Source: UMGS1908 sp045588795
Lineage (GTDB): Bacteria > Bacillota > Clostridia > Christensenellales > UBA1242
Length of the DNA stretch: 15,131 nucleotides
Direction of reading: 5' to 3'
NCBI GenBank assembly: GCA_045588795.1
Contig: JAZNEY010000083.1
Span: forward strand, 1-15,131
In this document: positions 1 through 8,182 of the stretch, piece after piece
Layout: the number at the start of each line of letters is the position of its first letter
How positions within the stretch are numbered: the first letter of the stretch is position 1
Program-made: the position numbers and the translations under genes
Notes under the pieces: generated by a model
The model's database searches: none
What the model was told of the DNA's origin: nothing
The model's input: only the letters and a program-made list of their open reading frames with translations

Positions 1-405
1 CATATCTATGGTCGCCTTTATGACAGAGACTGTGATGGTTACCTCATCAGCGTCTCCGCAACCAAATGTGATTGTGTAATCTCCAACTGAGGTTATTCCC
101 TCCGCTGGAAGATTTGGTGTGAATGTAAAGCCATCTGTTTCTTCTGTCTTTACCGAGATTTCCTTTGTGGTTTGGTCATCAAATGTAACCGTTACCTTGA
201 AATCTTCTGGTGATAGCGATATCTGCGTGCCATAGGTAAGTGTAATTTTACCATCTTCTAAGGCATAGGTTTCGCCTGCCATCTCGACTGAAATGCTTGA
301 AACTTTTGTGCTGTCAAGGTCTTTCTTACCGCACCCAGCAAGTAAGAATAGACCCGGTAAAAGAATTACAAAAGCCATTAGAAAAACTGCAATTTTCTTT
401 TTCAT
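1..405 (-). CDS. Ig-like domain lipoprotein, N-terminal part (cut by window edge)
   Basis: An open frame of 135 codons runs off the left edge, so the C-terminus is not seen. The first 25 residues are a lipoprotein signal peptide: a Lys-rich start (MKKK), a hydrophobic stretch, then the lipobox LLAGC with the lipidated Cys at residue 25. Signal peptidase II processing and anchoring on the outer face of the membrane are expected. Residues 35-130 are Thr/Val-rich alternating strands with a YGTQ...TVTF...GDYTITF pattern, as in bacterial Ig-like repeats. The last visible residues (KATIDM) resemble the linker that often opens the next such domain, so the full protein probably has several. Two ATGs are adjacent (408 and 405). 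The SD AAGGAG lies only 3 nt from the first and 6 nt from the second, so 405 is preferred. The gene has its own promoter and is the last one visible on this strand. The ligand is unknown. Confidence 0.8.
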   Translation of the reverse strand, partial: MKKKIAVFLMAFVILLPGLFLLAGCGKKDLDSTKVSSISVEMAGETYALEDGKITLTYGTQISLSPEDFKVTVTFDDQTTKEISVKTEETDGFTFTPNLPAEGITSVGDYTITFGCGDADEVTITVSVIKATIDM

Positions 406-419
406 CATTCGCTCCTTTT

Positions 420-443
420 TTGTTATTTTTTCATAAATAACAA
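420..443 (-). other. Perfect 9-bp hairpin in the leader, next to the SD
   Basis: On the minus strand TTGTTATTT and AAATAACAA form a perfect 9-bp stem around a 6-nt loop (429-434). The stem ends 3 nt before the SD AAGGAG of the lipoprotein gene and lies downstream of its promoter, so it is in the 5' leader. It could tune ribosome access or protect the 5' end. It is AT-rich and may be weak. Confidence 0.45.
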
Positions 444-462
444 GCCAATATTGATTACACTC

Positions 463-491
463 ATTATACCACTTACATTCCGCCTTGTCAT
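463..491 (-). promoter_or_regulatory. Promoter of the lipoprotein gene
   Basis: On the minus strand the -35 box ATGACA (486-491) and the -10 box TATAAT (463-468) are exactly 17 nt apart, and TGG precedes the -10 (extended -10). The start would be near 455-457, giving a leader of about 50 nt. It reads as a housekeeping sigma-A type promoter. Confidence 0.75.
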
Positions 492-538
492 TTTATTTTG
501 CCATACTATGACTAGTTTTATTAAAATTTTTAAAAATA

Positions 539-574
539 AAAAATAGTTCAAACTTGATTGCTTGAACTATTTTT
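539..574. terminator. Intrinsic terminator of giant gene A
   Basis: A 13-bp perfect inverted repeat (539-551 with 562-574, core ATAGTTCAA) has a 10-nt loop. On the minus strand it is followed by a T-rich tract, and it begins about 40 nt after the stop codon at 614. It is A/T-symmetric, so it may also act on plus-strand transcripts. Confidence 0.8.
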
Positions 575-613
575 GTAAACCACACTTTAGGTTTTGCTTT
601 TATTTTTTAACTT

Positions 614-3600
614 TTAGAAAAATTCATCAATTGAACACTCTAGGGCTTTCTTATCTTCCTCTCGTTCTTCATCTGTTCTTTTTACATAATGGCCTTTCTC
701 TGCCCTCATCTTTTCAATAGAGACAAGTCTTGAAAGCCAATTCTTGTACACTTTGTATGATGTTTCTGCATTTACTTTTAAGCCTCTTGCACCCCTTTCG
801 CCCATTATTGATTCCATTGGGTCAAAGGTCTTTGGTAAGTTTTGTATAATCTCTTCAGCTGTTTTCTCGTTTATTGTCTTGACTTTCCTTGCCCGAGAAA
901 GTTCTCTTTTTGCAATTCTTCTTGCATCTGGAACCCTTGCCAAAAGTTGCTCGTAAAGCCCATCTGTTTGTGTAAAGCCTTTACTTGTAGCGTCAAATAA
1001 CTTCATAACTAATCTATTGATTGCATATCTTCTTTGAACTTCTGCCTCTTTCTCTTCATCAGACACTAAGTACTTAACTGAGGTTAATATCTCACACAAC
1101 TTGATTTCTGATTCAAGTTCTACCATTGGAGTAAACACACCAAGGAGTGAATCAAAACCCGGATTTGCTACGATTTGCTCAATATCCTTTGTTTTCAAAA
1201 TCTCTTCAAAATCACAAGCATCAACCCAGTCGCTTGATATTGATTGTATCACGCCCCTTGTTTGGTCGTTTCCATCTGTAAGAGTGATTCCATCTGCAAC
1301 TCTTCCAATGTTTACATAGTCGTGTGCTGGAATGTCTACATTACTTCTAACCTCAATATTGTTGAAGTAGTCAATTACACCAGTTACAAACTTAAAAATC
1401 GCATAGTCATCATAATAATCTGAAATATCCTCTTTAACCGTTTCTCCCGAAAGTTTTACAAAGCCAGCAAACCTTTCTGCCTCTTCCTCGCTTAATAGAT
1501 AAATTGGCCCGCCAGACATTATCTCCGCCGAATTTTCGACAAAATAGTCTACGCAATCATACATTTTGTCTCTGGTATCTTCGAGTTTCTTCTTGTATAA
1601 AAGAAGTTGAATGTATAATCTTCTGACTGCATCATAACTTTCTGTAAGTTCATCAGACCATTTCTTTGATGTCCTTTTTAAATTCTTTAACGCATCAACA
1701 ACTTCGAAAATATTGTTGGCTGATGATATCTTATCATCTGTCAAGGCTTCAATGTCGCCCGGCTGTGGAATTGCCCTGCCGAAAATTTGATACACAAGGT
1801 CATCATCTGTTAAATCCCTTGTCTCTTCATCTTTGCCCTCAATCCTTTCTTCGCCGGTTTCTAGGTCTCTTACAACATCAATTTTTCTGCCACCTAGCCC
1901 CTCTAAAAAGCCTTGAGATTGCTTATAACCCACTTGCTGTTTTGCACTTACAACCATCTTTTCAAGGTTAGTACTGTCCTCTTCGTACTTGACATAATAG
2001 TCATTGTACGCAATTAGTGCTCCATTGCAAATATCTGTAAACTCTAGAAGTGCAAGCCTCTCTTTTTTGCCCATCTCAATTACAGACTTTCTGTATTCAC
2101 GAATGGCTTTTATTGTGTCTTTCGCAGATAGGTTTTTGTCGTTTATAAAACCCAAAATCGTTTCTTCGCTTTTTTCGATAAAATCATCTTCATCTGGTGG
2201 CATTAGAACTTGTTTCATTGCCTTTGCAAAACCAGTGTCTCCGAGTTTTTCGCAAAGAATTTTGTAGTCCTCTGTAAGTTCTTCGTGGTCCTCTTTTATA
2301 ACTTGCATTGCCCACAAGGCTTCTGCTCGCATTTCGAATATGTCTGTTACCGACTCCATTTGCCCGTAAAGTTCGCTGACTGTTAGCATTTCATCAAAAT
2401 ATTCTCTTGCAGGGGTTCCCGTTTGAAAATCTGCAAGGGCAAATCTGTCTTTGTCTTTGAGTGCCTTTTCAATGATTATCTCAACTGGAGATTTGTCGTT
2501 TTTGCCTCTCTTTAAGTTGCTTGCCTTTAAAAATTCTTCGTGCACAATACTCATTAGGTCAATCGCACTTTCAACTTCTGCTCCCTCTGGGGCACTGATT
2601 TTCGCACTTCTGCTCTTTAAATATTTTTGCATTGATTTTACTTTTTGACTGCCCGCTATTGTCTGTCTCGAGTTTTCAATAACACTTAGAAAACTTGCCA
2701 TATTCACAATTCGGTCAGCCATATAACTTTGTGCTTCTCTGTCCTCTGAAACATCTCCAATCAATTTACTCAAACTTAGGTTTGAGCCATCTTTATATGT
2801 CGAGAATAGTTTTACAAAATCTTTTGCATTGTCTTGAACTTCCGCGTCCAATAGTTCACCATCAACTAATTTTGCAAACGACTCTTTGTAGAATTGATTG
2901 TATAGAATTATCGCGTCTTGAACTGCTTGTTTTATTCGCTCCGTTCTTGATTTTGACCTTTCTTGTCTTGCCTCTCTTTCTTGAAGCCTTTTCGTTTCCT
3001 CGCTTTCCCTTTGCAAGTTTCTCTCGAATACCATAGTCTCTGATGCTGTGATTTTTTCATCAAATCTTTCTTCAATTGCCTCGCACCACTTAACAGAAAG
3101 GGCATTGAATCTTGCATCTGTTAGAGATGAGGCAATCTTTGACAAACTTTCAAAAAGTTTTTCATTCATTGGTATGTTTGATATGTTTATATTTCTTGAC
3201 TGACCGCCAAAATATGTGATTGCTGAATTTACAACAAGTGATAGGTTTTTGCTTGACTCTCTTTCAACCTCTAGGAGTTCTTGTAGTTTTTTAAGTTCTG
3301 AGCCAGTGAGCGTACTTTTTGAGTACTCTTCCATCACCGCCCTTTCATATCCAAGCGTAGCAATATGTTTCACTGCATTGTTTCTGATTTGCATAAACTC
3401 ACGGAATACATATGGCTGTTTTGCTCTTACCTCATCAAGTTTGCACGCAAATCTTAGGTGATTTAAATATGCCTCTGTCGCACCAATTGTTAAACCCTTT
3501 AATTGAGACAACGACAACGAGTCGGTCATCTTTGGACTTTCAAGTTCACTTTCTGCGTAGTTTAAAAACATAGCAACATATGCTACCGCTGGCCTACTCA

Positions 3601-4228
3601 ATCTGTGATAACTTATTTTGTCGCCAAAGTCAATAAACCAATCATATGCCCTGCCCGATTTTACACCTTTTGTGATAAACTTTTCATTCTCACCACCATA
3701 GAAGTTTGACATAAAATCACGAAGTGGTCGAATGTCTCCACTTGGTATATTTCTGTCATCATAATTTGCTGTGCGTAATTCGCTTTGGTCTGTTATACAC
3801 ATTGGAATTGGCACCGCTCTTACAGTTGAAACAGTTTCAATATTTTCCGCTGAATGAGTCTTTTGGTCAAGGCCCCCATTAACACTTGCATCAATGTAAT
3901 CATAAAAACAATGTGGGGTCTCAATTTGGTCGTGATACATCTTCCTTTTAATGGTTTCCCTTGTCGCACCACCTGTCATATAGTACGCAACATTACAATT
4001 CAAAATTCGGTTGTAGCAAATTAAGTATGGTCGCCTTACCATTATCTCAGTTTCGCCAACCATTTTTGGTGTTCTTGCTTGAAGTTCACCACCATTCTCA
4101 AACACCGGAATAGTCCCGTTGTTCATATATTCAAGAATTGGCGAGTCATCTCTTAAAAACACAATTTTTGTCTTTCTTAAGTTGGTAAACATCTCGCCAG
4201 TGTAGCGAATAAATTGCTCTAAATTCAT
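614..4228 (-). CDS. Giant protein A, unknown function, paralogue of giant protein B
   Basis: A 1204-aa protein that I do not recognise. It has no signal peptide and no clear membrane segment, so it is probably cytosolic. Residues 1-225 are the best-conserved part relative to the protein at 4512-8075. They hold RYTGE (8-12), NGTIPVF (37-43), RRPYLICYN (65-73), MT..ATRE (84-91), ETP (103-105), SVN (115-117), THSAENIETV (124-133), FYGG (176-179) and SRPAVAY (211-217). The segment around 400-445 is a highly charged Glu/Arg/Lys coiled coil that runs into an alpha-helical part. Later shared anchors are KALKDKDRFALADF (588-601), MPP (676-678), LTDDDLV (806-812) and YKNW (1161-1164). The start is supported by the SD AAGGGGGA 5 nt upstream and by alignment to the paralogue, where RYTGE begins at residue 8 in both. 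It is transcribed alone from its own promoter. A large scaffold or structural role is possible but unproven; no catalytic motif was seen. Confidence 0.9.
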   Translation of the reverse strand: MNLEQFIRYTGEMFTNLRKTKIVFLRDDSPILEYMNNGTIPVFENGGELQARTPKMVGETEIMVRRPYLICYNRILNCNVAYYMTGGATRETIKRKMYHDQIETPHCFYDYIDASVNGGLDQKTHSAENIETVSTVRAVPIPMCITDQSELRTANYDDRNIPSGDIRPLRDFMSNFYGGENEKFITKGVKSGRAYDWFIDFGDKISYHRLSRPAVAYVAMFLNYAESELESPKMTDSLSLSQLKGLTIGATEAYLNHLRFACKLDEVRAKQPYVFREFMQIRNNAVKHIATLGYERAVMEEYSKSTLTGSELKKLQELLEVERESSKNLSLVVNSAITYFGGQSRNINISNIPMNEKLFESLSKIASSLTDARFNALSVKWCEAIEERFDEKITASETMVFERNLQRESEETKRLQEREARQERSKSRTERIKQAVQDAIILYNQFYKESFAKLVDGELLDAEVQDNAKDFVKLFSTYKDGSNLSLSKLIGDVSEDREAQSYMADRIVNMASFLSVIENSRQTIAGSQKVKSMQKYLKSRSAKISAPEGAEVESAIDLMSIVHEEFLKASNLKRGKNDKSPVEIIIEKALKDKDRFALADFQTGTPAREYFDEMLTVSELYGQMESVTDIFEMRAEALWAMQVIKEDHEELTEDYKILCEKLGDTGFAKAMKQVLMPPDEDDFIEKSEETILGFINDKNLSAKDTIKAIREYRKSVIEMGKKERLALLEFTDICNGALIAYNDYYVKYEEDSTNLEKMVVSAKQQVGYKQSQGFLEGLGGRKIDVVRDLETGEERIEGKDEETRDLTDDDLVYQIFGRAIPQPGDIEALTDDKISSANNIFEVVDALKNLKRTSKKWSDELTESYDAVRRLYIQLLLYKKKLEDTRDKMYDCVDYFVENSAEIMSGGPIYLLSEEEAERFAGFVKLSGETVKEDISDYYDDYAIFKFVTGVIDYFNNIEVRSNVDIPAHDYVNIGRVADGITLTDGNDQTRGVIQSISSDWVDACDFEEILKTKDIEQIVANPGFDSLLGVFTPMVELESEIKLCEILTSVKYLVSDEEKEAEVQRRYAINRLVMKLFDATSKGFTQTDGLYEQLLARVPDARRIAKRELSRARKVKTINEKTAEEIIQNLPKTFDPMESIMGERGARGLKVNAETSYKVYKNWLSRLVSIEKMRAEKGHYVKRTDEEREEDKKALECSIDEFF

Positions 4229-4259
4229 AAAAATCCCCCTTGTTTTTATGCACTAAAAC

Positions 4260-4282
4260 GCAAACAGCCCTTATTTGCTTGC
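4260..4282 (-). other. Possible leader hairpin of giant gene A
   Basis: On the minus strand GCAAGCA can pair with TGTTTGC (7 bp including one G-U) around a 9-nt loop. It lies between promoter A and the SD, similar in place to the leader hairpins of the lipoprotein gene and giant gene B. The pairing is imperfect and could be chance. Confidence 0.25.
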
Positions 4283-4304
4283 ATTTCTGTTCTCATTTTG
4301 TGAT

Positions 4305-4333
4305 ATTATATCATACTTTTTTTAATTTTTCAA
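4305..4333 (-). promoter_or_regulatory. Promoter of giant gene A
   Basis: The minus strand shows TTGAAA (4328-4333), a 17-nt spacer, then TATAAT (4305-4310) preceded by TGA (extended -10). The extended -10 sits in a 13-bp palindrome, TGATATAATATCA (4301-4313). The string GTATGATATAAT is identical to the one in the promoter of giant gene B. The leader is about 70 nt. Confidence 0.8.
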
Positions 4334-4423
4334 GGGGGTAGCCTTATATTATTTGTGCTATTTGTAACAATTTTGCAAAATTTTACAATTTTAATTTACA
4401 AAAACCAAAAACTGTTTTAGGTT

Positions 4424-4452
4424 TTGAATATAAACTCTTTTTGTGCTAAAAT
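4424..4452 (+). promoter_or_regulatory. Plus-strand promoter between the two giant genes
   Basis: The plus strand shows TTGAAT (4424-4429), a 17-nt spacer and TAAAAT (4447-4452) preceded by TGC (extended -10). No plus-strand gene follows. The start near 4458-4460 is only about 17 nt before the hairpin at 4476-4506, so it would make a very short RNA or, with read-through, antisense RNA to the 3' end of giant gene B. Confidence 0.5.
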
Positions 4453-4458
4453 ATGACA

Positions 4459-4513
4459 TAATTGCACACAAAAAAACACCCCTCAAATTTAGCATTTGAG
4501 AGGTGTAATTTTT
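4459..4513 (+). ncRNA. Candidate tiny RNA (about 55 nt) between promoter and hairpin
   Basis: The interval is defined by the extended -10 promoter at 4424-4452 and by a hairpin followed by AA and five T at 4507-4513. The RNA would be a short A-rich 5' tail plus a 13-position stem-loop. On this strand one stem position is a C-A mismatch, while on the minus strand the same position is a G-U pair. The hairpin is therefore better suited to ending giant gene B, and the RNA may be incidental. No start codon with an SD is present. Confidence 0.3.
4476..4506. terminator. Intrinsic terminator of giant gene B
   Basis: Arms 4476-4488 (ACACCCCTCAAAT) and 4494-4506 form a 13-position stem with a 5-nt loop. 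On the minus strand it is followed by a run of T (complement of 4470-4476) and starts right after the stop codon at 4512. In the minus-strand RNA all positions pair (one G-U). It is also a weaker plus-strand terminator. Confidence 0.85.
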
Positions 4514-7500
4514 AATCTTGGTCTTGGTCCTCATTATTTAATATATTATCTAGTATCGAATATTTTTCAATACCTACGCCACCTGAAACATAGTTCCCCA
4601 TTCTTTTTCTAATACTTTCAATATAACCAAGTTTTGCACTCCAATTTTTGTACAGGCTATCATATGCTTTTGGTACACCCAATGGGCTGAAAACAACTGA
4701 TGCACCTTGTGCACTCTTCTTTATTCTGTACTCCTCAATCCTTTTAACGCCTTTTACTAGGTAATCATATACGCTATCTGAAACAGTTACACCTGCCCCT
4801 GCAATCTTTTCAATTAGCCCACAAAGACTTTCGCACTCCATCACTTTGTCTATAACATCATCTTTGGAGTCTGATTCATTATATATTGTCCCCTCATACT
4901 CGGCAGTAAGCATAACCTCATATTGCACTTCAAACAAAATAGGTGTTACGTGATGTCTGAATACTTTATAAAGATGTTGGTCTTGCATAACTTGCCCAAT
5001 ATTACTATTAACATCTTCTTGTGTAAGTTTTGCAAGCGACAAATAAGTACCGTCCATATCTCTATTGACATCTGCAAGAGAATATCCCTTTTGGTTGCCA
5101 CTGCTAAAATTCAACCTTGAAAGCACGATGTCAAAGGTTAATCTTTTTGACACTTGGTCCTCTGGACCTTTTCGGGTTGGAAGATTTGACACATACTCAG
5201 TTAATCGTTTTGCTAATAGCCAAGAAACACCATCATAGAACTCTTTATCCTCTGCAAATCTTTCACTGTTAGACTTTTTTGCAAGTTGTTGAAGTCCTTT
5301 TTCGACCTCTCTTGAAAGTACTCTGTCCCCGTTTTTAAATACTGGTCTGTAATTGCATAAATATAGATTTCTGTAAGTATTTAAACTCTCAGGGAAATCC
5401 CTTAGTTTGAGCCAAACTTTTAATAACTCTGCATAAAGTTCTTGTACTTGTGCATAGTCTGATTCAAGCATATTTTTCCATTCTTCGCAATTTTCGGCAA
5501 TATAAGACAATTTTACAGACAGTTCTTCAAGCGTTTCAGAATCTGAAACTGCACTGTATAATTTCTTGGCATATACCGCAGGCTGTACAATACTTCTACT
5601 AATAAACACATCTACTAGGTCTGTATCTGTTATTTTATCATCAAACTCATCTTCTTCTATCTCAGTTGCTCCCGTTTTGGCATTATCGTAATTATGCCTT
5701 TTGATGCCTTTGAATTCACACCCATCTAAAATTCCAATATCGCTTGGAATACCAAGTTCTGATTTCACCTTTTCAACTAACTCGCCCGCAGATTCTTTTA
5801 AAAATTGACATCTTTCAGCATAATCAACTAAAAACTTTTGATAGGAAGCAAAATTGTGGTGGAATTTTAGCATCATTTCTTGTCTTTCAGCACACGCTGT
5901 TACTACTTTTTCAACCAACTTATTTAGCATTTCGCTTGTATGGTCAAGGTCAACTTTTTGCGTGGTCAATAATGTGTAAACATCTTTTTCTGCATTTTTT
6001 ACAACCTCTTCAAGCGACCTTGGTGGCATAATTATATGTTCAATAAACTTTCTCAACTCATCACTATACGACTCAACAACTGCGTTCGCTGACATATAAA
6101 GTGCAACATATGCCTTTCGAATTTCCTTTATTGCCTCTCTTGCAGTCTTGTGAGTATCCACAATTCCATATATTCTTTCAATTCTTTCAGAGGCCTCTTC
6201 AACTTCTGCAACCTCTTTCATATAAACACTCACAGCCTTTGAGTCCGGAGACAAGTCGGCTTGTGCGAACTTGTCTTTTTGTTTTAGTGCTTTTTGAATA
6301 ATACTTGCATATGTGCCATCTGCAAATGATTCATCAGCCATTTTACCTTTTAGAGTATATCTCGCTCTGTGAAGTTCGGTGTGGATAAGATTCAATAATT
6401 CAAGAGCGCTTGTCGCAGACTCATCACTTTCGCCCGCAACCTCTTTCGTCTTGCCTGAAATAAATTGTTCAAGTGCAAATGCGCGGGCGTTGCTTTCAAT
6501 ATCTTCTTTTGAACTTCTTATCATTGGGATAAACTTTGTTATGTTCATTATGCCAGACAATATTTTCTCTTCAATTGGAGTTGGCGTTTCTTCTTCTATC
6601 ATTTCACGAATTGAATTGTCGCCATTGACAAAAGATGAATATGTCCCAATTAAGTCATCAGCCCTTTTTATCGCGGTGTCGCTTATAAGACCAGAGTTTT
6701 GCATTCGTATAAAGTAACCGGTAAATTTTTGTGTGTAAAGTTTAATTGCCTCTTCCACATTCGCCTTAACTAGTTCTGCTTTTGTCTTTTGTGCTTGCTC
6801 TCTTTTAAGCCTTTCCTTTCTGCGTCTGTCTGCCTCTTGCTCTCTTTGAGTCTTTATTCTTTCATTGTTTGCTTTTATCCTCATATACTCTTGGTCTATA
6901 TATGAAAGATTTTCCATAGAGAATGTCCACATAATTTCCTCTGCGTGGCGGTTTGTAGATATTTCACCTAGTGCATTAAAAATATCTTTTGCAAATGGTG
7001 CTGTTGACATATCTACTTTTATTGGCAAAGAATTTACATAACTTGCAATAGCATTGGTTACAAGTTTTATTTCGCTTTCAATCTCACCCTCTAAGTTTAG
7101 TAGTTCTTTCAAGTTTGCCTCTACCTTTGGTGCTAGATGATAACGAGAAAGTTTCCCCATTACATCTGAAACAAATTCTTGCCTTGTTGGTCTGCCAAAA
7201 GAATAGTTCCTTGCCTCGATATACATATTGAATACTCGGGAGTTGGTTTTTCTCAATTCTTCTAACTTTTGAATATATTGCAGATATTTTACATATACAC
7301 TGCAACTATCCATTAAAAGTGGTTTCATCATATCAACCTGCGAAGCGTCTTGCAATCTTCTCTCCGCTATTACCTGCTTTGTCCAGTTGATAAATAACGC
7401 TAGATACATTATTGCAGGTCTACACGACTGATAATTGTATTGAATTTCGCCATTTTTCTTTTCAGTCTTTACAAGCATAAAATACCTGTCCTTTCCATTG

Positions 7501-8075
7501 TGCACAGTTTTGGTGGTCTCATCTTCATAAATTCCACCATAAAACTTTTCTAAAAATGAACGAACATCTCCCACTTCGCTTGACTTGAACTCTGCAACTG
7601 AGTAGTCCATTGGATTTATAATGCTTGAGTAGTCTAATATTTCAGAAAAAATTGGAATTCCTTGACTCACATTTACAGTTGATATACTGTCTGCTGTGTG
7701 GGTATCACTGTCAAACTTGTTGTTTACTGAACTTTCAATAAATGAATATATAGAACTTGGAGTTTCAACAAATTGATAATTTTGCTTTTCATCTATCTTC
7801 TCTTTTGTTGTGCTGGCTGTCATAGGATACAAAACTTTACAGCCAAGTCTTTTGTTATAGCAAATAAGATATGGGCGTTTTGCAATATAATCTTCACCGT
7901 TTGAACGCTTTTTCACCGTGTGAGTAGAAAGTGTTGCTCCATTATAAAATACCGGGATTTTTCCGCCATTGATAAAATTATCTAAGAGTTCACCATCTCT
8001 TAGATTTAAAATTTTTGCATCTTGAATCATTTTTGAAAACTCACCAGTATATCTGTGAAGTTCGTTTATATCCAT
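4512..8075 (-). CDS. Giant protein B, unknown function, paralogue of giant protein A
   Basis: A 1187-aa protein of unknown function, colinear with the protein at 614-4228. Shared blocks: RYTGE (8-12), NGGKIPVF (36-43), KRPYLICYN (66-74), MTASTTKE (85-92), ETP (104-106), SVN (116-118), THTADSISTV (125-134), FYGG (178-181), CRPAIMY (218-224), KALKQKDKFAQADL (595-608), MPP (683-685), ITDTDLV (815-821) and YKNW (1142-1145). A strongly charged Arg/Lys/Glu/Gln helix at about 395-445 should form a coiled coil, at the same place as in A. No signal peptide or membrane helix was seen. An in-frame ATG exists 4 codons upstream (8087), but the SD GGGGGA lies between the two ATGs. Starting at 8075 places RYTGE at residue 8 exactly as in A, so 8075 is preferred. 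The C-terminus is acidic (NNEDQDQD) and unlike that of A. It is transcribed alone and divergently from the 216-aa gene. Confidence 0.9.
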   Translation of the reverse strand: MDINELHRYTGEFSKMIQDAKILNLRDGELLDNFINGGKIPVFYNGATLSTHTVKKRSNGEDYIAKRPYLICYNKRLGCKVLYPMTASTTKEKIDEKQNYQFVETPSSIYSFIESSVNNKFDSDTHTADSISTVNVSQGIPIFSEILDYSSIINPMDYSVAEFKSSEVGDVRSFLEKFYGGIYEDETTKTVHNGKDRYFMLVKTEKKNGEIQYNYQSCRPAIMYLALFINWTKQVIAERRLQDASQVDMMKPLLMDSCSVYVKYLQYIQKLEELRKTNSRVFNMYIEARNYSFGRPTRQEFVSDVMGKLSRYHLAPKVEANLKELLNLEGEIESEIKLVTNAIASYVNSLPIKVDMSTAPFAKDIFNALGEISTNRHAEEIMWTFSMENLSYIDQEYMRIKANNERIKTQREQEADRRRKERLKREQAQKTKAELVKANVEEAIKLYTQKFTGYFIRMQNSGLISDTAIKRADDLIGTYSSFVNGDNSIREMIEEETPTPIEEKILSGIMNITKFIPMIRSSKEDIESNARAFALEQFISGKTKEVAGESDESATSALELLNLIHTELHRARYTLKGKMADESFADGTYASIIQKALKQKDKFAQADLSPDSKAVSVYMKEVAEVEEASERIERIYGIVDTHKTAREAIKEIRKAYVALYMSANAVVESYSDELRKFIEHIIMPPRSLEEVVKNAEKDVYTLLTTQKVDLDHTSEMLNKLVEKVVTACAERQEMMLKFHHNFASYQKFLVDYAERCQFLKESAGELVEKVKSELGIPSDIGILDGCEFKGIKRHNYDNAKTGATEIEEDEFDDKITDTDLVDVFISRSIVQPAVYAKKLYSAVSDSETLEELSVKLSYIAENCEEWKNMLESDYAQVQELYAELLKVWLKLRDFPESLNTYRNLYLCNYRPVFKNGDRVLSREVEKGLQQLAKKSNSERFAEDKEFYDGVSWLLAKRLTEYVSNLPTRKGPEDQVSKRLTFDIVLSRLNFSSGNQKGYSLADVNRDMDGTYLSLAKLTQEDVNSNIGQVMQDQHLYKVFRHHVTPILFEVQYEVMLTAEYEGTIYNESDSKDDVIDKVMECESLCGLIEKIAGAGVTVSDSVYDYLVKGVKRIEEYRIKKSAQGASVVFSPLGVPKAYDSLYKNWSAKLGYIESIRKRMGNYVSGGVGIEKYSILDNILNNEDQDQD

Positions 8076-8079
8076 ATTG

Positions 8080-8085
8080 TCCCCC
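8080..8085 (-). promoter_or_regulatory. SD that decides the start of giant gene B
   Basis: The minus strand reads GGGGGA, 4 nt before the ATG at 8075. The upstream ATG at 8087 overlaps the region just 5' of this SD and has no SD of its own. Giant gene A uses the same GGGGGA with a 5-nt spacer. Confidence 0.7.
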
Positions 8086-8093
8086 ATTTGACT

Positions 8094-8111
8094 GGCAAAA
8101 TAATTTTTGCC
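8094..8111 (-). other. Perfect leader hairpin of giant gene B
   Basis: GGCAAAA and TTTTGCC form a perfect 7-bp stem with a 4-nt loop. It lies between promoter B and the SD, ending 8 nt before GGGGGA. There is no T-tract, so it is not a terminator. It could affect translation initiation or mRNA stability. Confidence 0.45.
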
Positions 8112-8130
8112 GATAATTACTCGTGGAGTT

Positions 8131-8159
8131 ATTATATCATACTAGTTTAGTTTTTTCAA
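8131..8159 (-). promoter_or_regulatory. Promoter of giant gene B
   Basis: The minus strand shows TTGAAA (8154-8159), a 17-nt spacer and TATAAT (8131-8136) with TGA in front. The -35 box, spacing and the 12-nt string GTATGATATAAT match promoter A. The leader is about 50 nt. Confidence 0.85.
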
Positions 8160-8182
8160 GATACAATTCAAAATTTAATTGG

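Noticed and set aside
2932..3117. Charged 61-codon minus-strand frame inside giant gene A
   Set aside because: It is a shifted reading of the Arg/Glu/Lys-rich coiled-coil part of the gene, with no start signals.
4246..4296. 16-codon open frame in the leader of giant gene A (MRTEMQANKGCLRFSA)
   Set aside because: It has no SD and its ATG is only 2-3 nt from the predicted transcript start. A leaderless leader peptide is possible, but nothing in its composition suggests attenuation.
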